Part shown: one piece after another, positions 61,976 to 64,000 of the stretch
How positions within the stretch are numbered: position 1 is the first letter of the stretch
Layout: each line of letters begins with the position of its first letter
Source: Saksenaea vasiformis B4078
Lineage: Eukaryota > Mucoromycota > Mucoromycetes > Mucorales > Saksenaeaceae
Reading direction: 5' to 3'
DNA: 64,000 nucleotides
Assembly: GCA_000697055.1 (NCBI GenBank)
Contig: JNDT01002239.1
Location: forward strand, 61,439-125,438
Position numbers and translations under genes: made by a program
Notes under the pieces: model-generated
Databases searched by the model: none
The model's input: only the letters and a program-made list of their open reading frames with translations
What the model was told of the DNA's origin: nothing

Positions 61976-64000
61976 ATGGCTAGCAAAGAGACGATTGCTT
62001 GGTTTGAGAAGTTGTGCAATAAAAACGGTCGACCGACGGTTAGAAAAAGGAAAAACCTAACGGATGATCAGAAAGAAGCACAAGCGGAGCGAAAGAAGCG
62101 AGCAAAAATCGAGGAAATAATAAAGAACCAGTTAAAAGACGAAGGAAAACTATGCAAAACGTGCAAGGATAATGGAAGTGTTCGTACGATGCGATCGCAT
62201 TCGCGAGTATCAAGCCATCTCTGCCCTTTTCATGTCAAGAATAAGAAAGAGAGAACCAAGGAAATATTTGAAGGAAAATTGGAACTTTTTACAAGAAAAG
62301 TTCCCATTGCTTCTGTATGTGGATCAGAAATCATTAACGACATCGTAAATCTTCAAAAAGACCTTCGTGGTAAATAGTTACAGCACTGTTCCAAGATAGT
62401 AATCATTTTTCTGGCTAGCGGTATTACAAGAAGTAAACTTGTATTCAAATTATTTCATTCTCAATTTGCTCAATGACGGCCTCCCGGTACCTCATTTGTG
62501 CTTTACTCAAACCTTTTATTATGCCTGCTCACAATTGGTATTGGATCGATCTATAACGGACAGGTCCATCCCAAAGCATCTACAAGAGAAAATGAAAGCA
62601 GTTTATTCGGCATACCGAAAGCTCCGACCACTTTCACAAGAGCTATCCCCGACAGCTCCGGGGCTGATGCACTGCTTATCAGCAGCATGCGTGCAAATGT
62701 CCACCGCAGCTGTAAATCATGTAGTCGAAAATTTTGAAAGGCGGACCGTTTTTTACATCAGAGATCAATTAAAAGATGAGTTGGTATGTGTCTTATAGAG
62801 ACATCTACTGTGTGAGGATACTGAACGATCTGGATACAGGACCAACTGAAGGTGGATCTCAGTAGAGATCATTTAAACAAGTTATCAAAGTTCACTTACG
62901 ACGTGCTCGCTAAAGGTCAGCCAAATTACCCATACTCAGTACCGTTGCGAGACGGATTTAAGGCAGCAATCGAGAAGATACAGGAGAACCTGGATATAAC
63001 TCCTGATGGAAATTCGACTACAGAAGAGAACATGTCCGCTCGTCCTCAACTCTATCTGCCAATCTTATATCAGATTCTCGCCGAAAGAGAAAGGCTAAAC
63101 GATCCCTCAGTGAGAACGCATCAGGAAATGCCGTCAAAGCCGTGGATCACCTACAAATGTAATACAAAGCTCAAAAGATTCAAAAGCCTTTCTGGTAGAA
63201 GAAGAACGAAGTTAACAAGAGCGATTCGTCACCACATCTGCAAAATATCATCGAGTTTACCGAAAGTTAGTTTACTTGCTGGTCCTTCTATTCAAAATTG
63301 ATTTCCGTATAGGACACTGGAACGTCTAATCAGTCATATTCGTTGGCCGAAATGGTTATCCGGAAGAAACTGTCAAGCGCCGGTGCATCAACAGCGACAA
63401 ATGAGATAACAACTCAGTTTAAAGATGCATTGACAGAGGACGACTACAAGTACATCGAGCGCTTGATACACAAAACTTCGATCAGGGTAGCAGCTCAAAA
63501 GTTCGAACCTAAACGAATTGCTGCCGCAGGTGGCAGATCAACAAAGCTGTTTTCTATTTTGCCCAGCATGTCACTTGGCGTTATATCCAATTGGATACTC
63601 AAACCCTCGCTTCCATTTCTAGCTCAGTCAAACAAAACGATAACTTTGAAGATGCAGCAACCAAAATTTTCAAATTTGACTATCTAAATGGAGGCGCTCA
63701 TCGGCTTTGGTCTATAGCTACTGACGGCTATTCAATTAATTTTACGTTTGCGCGTAAGCAAGTTTCGACCGAAACTCGACAGAAAAATTCAAAAGACCAT
63801 GGAAAATTTTCACCGTTCGCTGGATGAGTATGACGTGAAAGGCGTGGATCCAGGGATAACGGACGCGTATATTGCAAGCAATGGCTGCGACAAGTACAGC
63901 CATGAGGTGCTGAAGTCATCGACGTCGGAATTCTACCACATCGCCCATTACCATGCAAGCCGCGCAATTACTGAGAAACTTAAGAAAGAAGACTGCGACA
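61976..64000 (+). pseudogene. Fanzor copy 3: TnpB-like nuclease, frameshifted, runs off the window
   Basis: ATG at 61976 (MASKETIAWFEKLCNKNGRP). Exons: 61976-62369, 62431-62783, 62840-63265 and from 63313 onward. An N-terminal zinc-knuckle-like motif CKTCKDNG...HSRVSSHLC is followed by a helical region shared with copy 1 (LYLPILYQILAERERLND) and by TEDDYKYIERLIHK. The frame slips near 63570 (SILPSMSL to RYIQLDTQTLASISSS) and again near 63750 (NFTFA to VSKFRPKLDRKI). RuvC-I then follows: VKGVDPGITDAYIASNG with the Asp codon at 63847-63849, and SSTSEFYHIAHYHASRAI, parallel to STSSREYYHLCGFNHATR in copy 2. RuvC-II, the zinc finger and RuvC-III would lie beyond 64000. At least two frameshifts make it a pseudogene. 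It is closer to copy 1 than to copy 2. Confidence 0.86.

Overview
The window is eukaryotic and fungal. Most genes are split by short GT-AG introns (about 45-120 nt), intergenic spacers are short, and the genes are fungal types (Zn2Cys6 regulator, Ssd1 with Cbk1-type sites, Dbp10, profilin). The protein style and the transposon content (Helitrons with N-terminal zinc knuckles, Fanzor genes) suggest an early-diverging lineage, probably Mucoromycota. That placement is inference, not proof.

Layout, left to right: ribosomal proteins eL15 and uL16; a dead, internally deleted Fanzor copy (minus strand, 2503-3752); a coiled-coil protein; eS10; a GPI-anchored cysteine-rich protein; a peroxisomal enoyl-CoA isomerase ending in SKL. 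A transposon nest (15.8-22.6 kb) follows: two Helitrons head to tail, a third Helitron Rep fragment and an almost complete Fanzor gene. Next come a Zn2Cys6 regulator, a CBS-domain protein, a decayed element gene joining a zinc-ribbon/DDE-like region to a 3'-5' exonuclease, an Nrg1-like C2H2 factor, a WBP2-like protein, maleylacetoacetate isomerase, DBP10 and profilin. A Tc1/mariner element with a TA target duplication lies at 45.5-46.9 kb. Glycyl-tRNA synthetase, SSD1 and MCM6 follow, and a third Fanzor copy runs off the right edge.

The host genes are housekeeping genes for ribosome and translation (eL15, uL16, eS10, DBP10, GlyRS), replication (MCM6), cytoskeleton (profilin), mRNA control and wall growth (SSD1), peroxisomal beta-oxidation and tyrosine catabolism (isomerases), and transcription. 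They do not form a pathway cluster.

The noteworthy system is the Fanzor family, eukaryotic relatives of TnpB whose characterised members are RNA-guided nucleases. Three copies in different states lie within 61 kb: one nearly intact six-exon gene with the RuvC Asp/Glu/Asp positions and a single in-frame TAG, one frameshifted copy, and one derivative that lost the RuvC core but kept its 3' end. The middle copy sits next to Helitron debris. Exon boundaries were worked out by hand from splice motifs and reading-frame continuity; no alignment or search was run.
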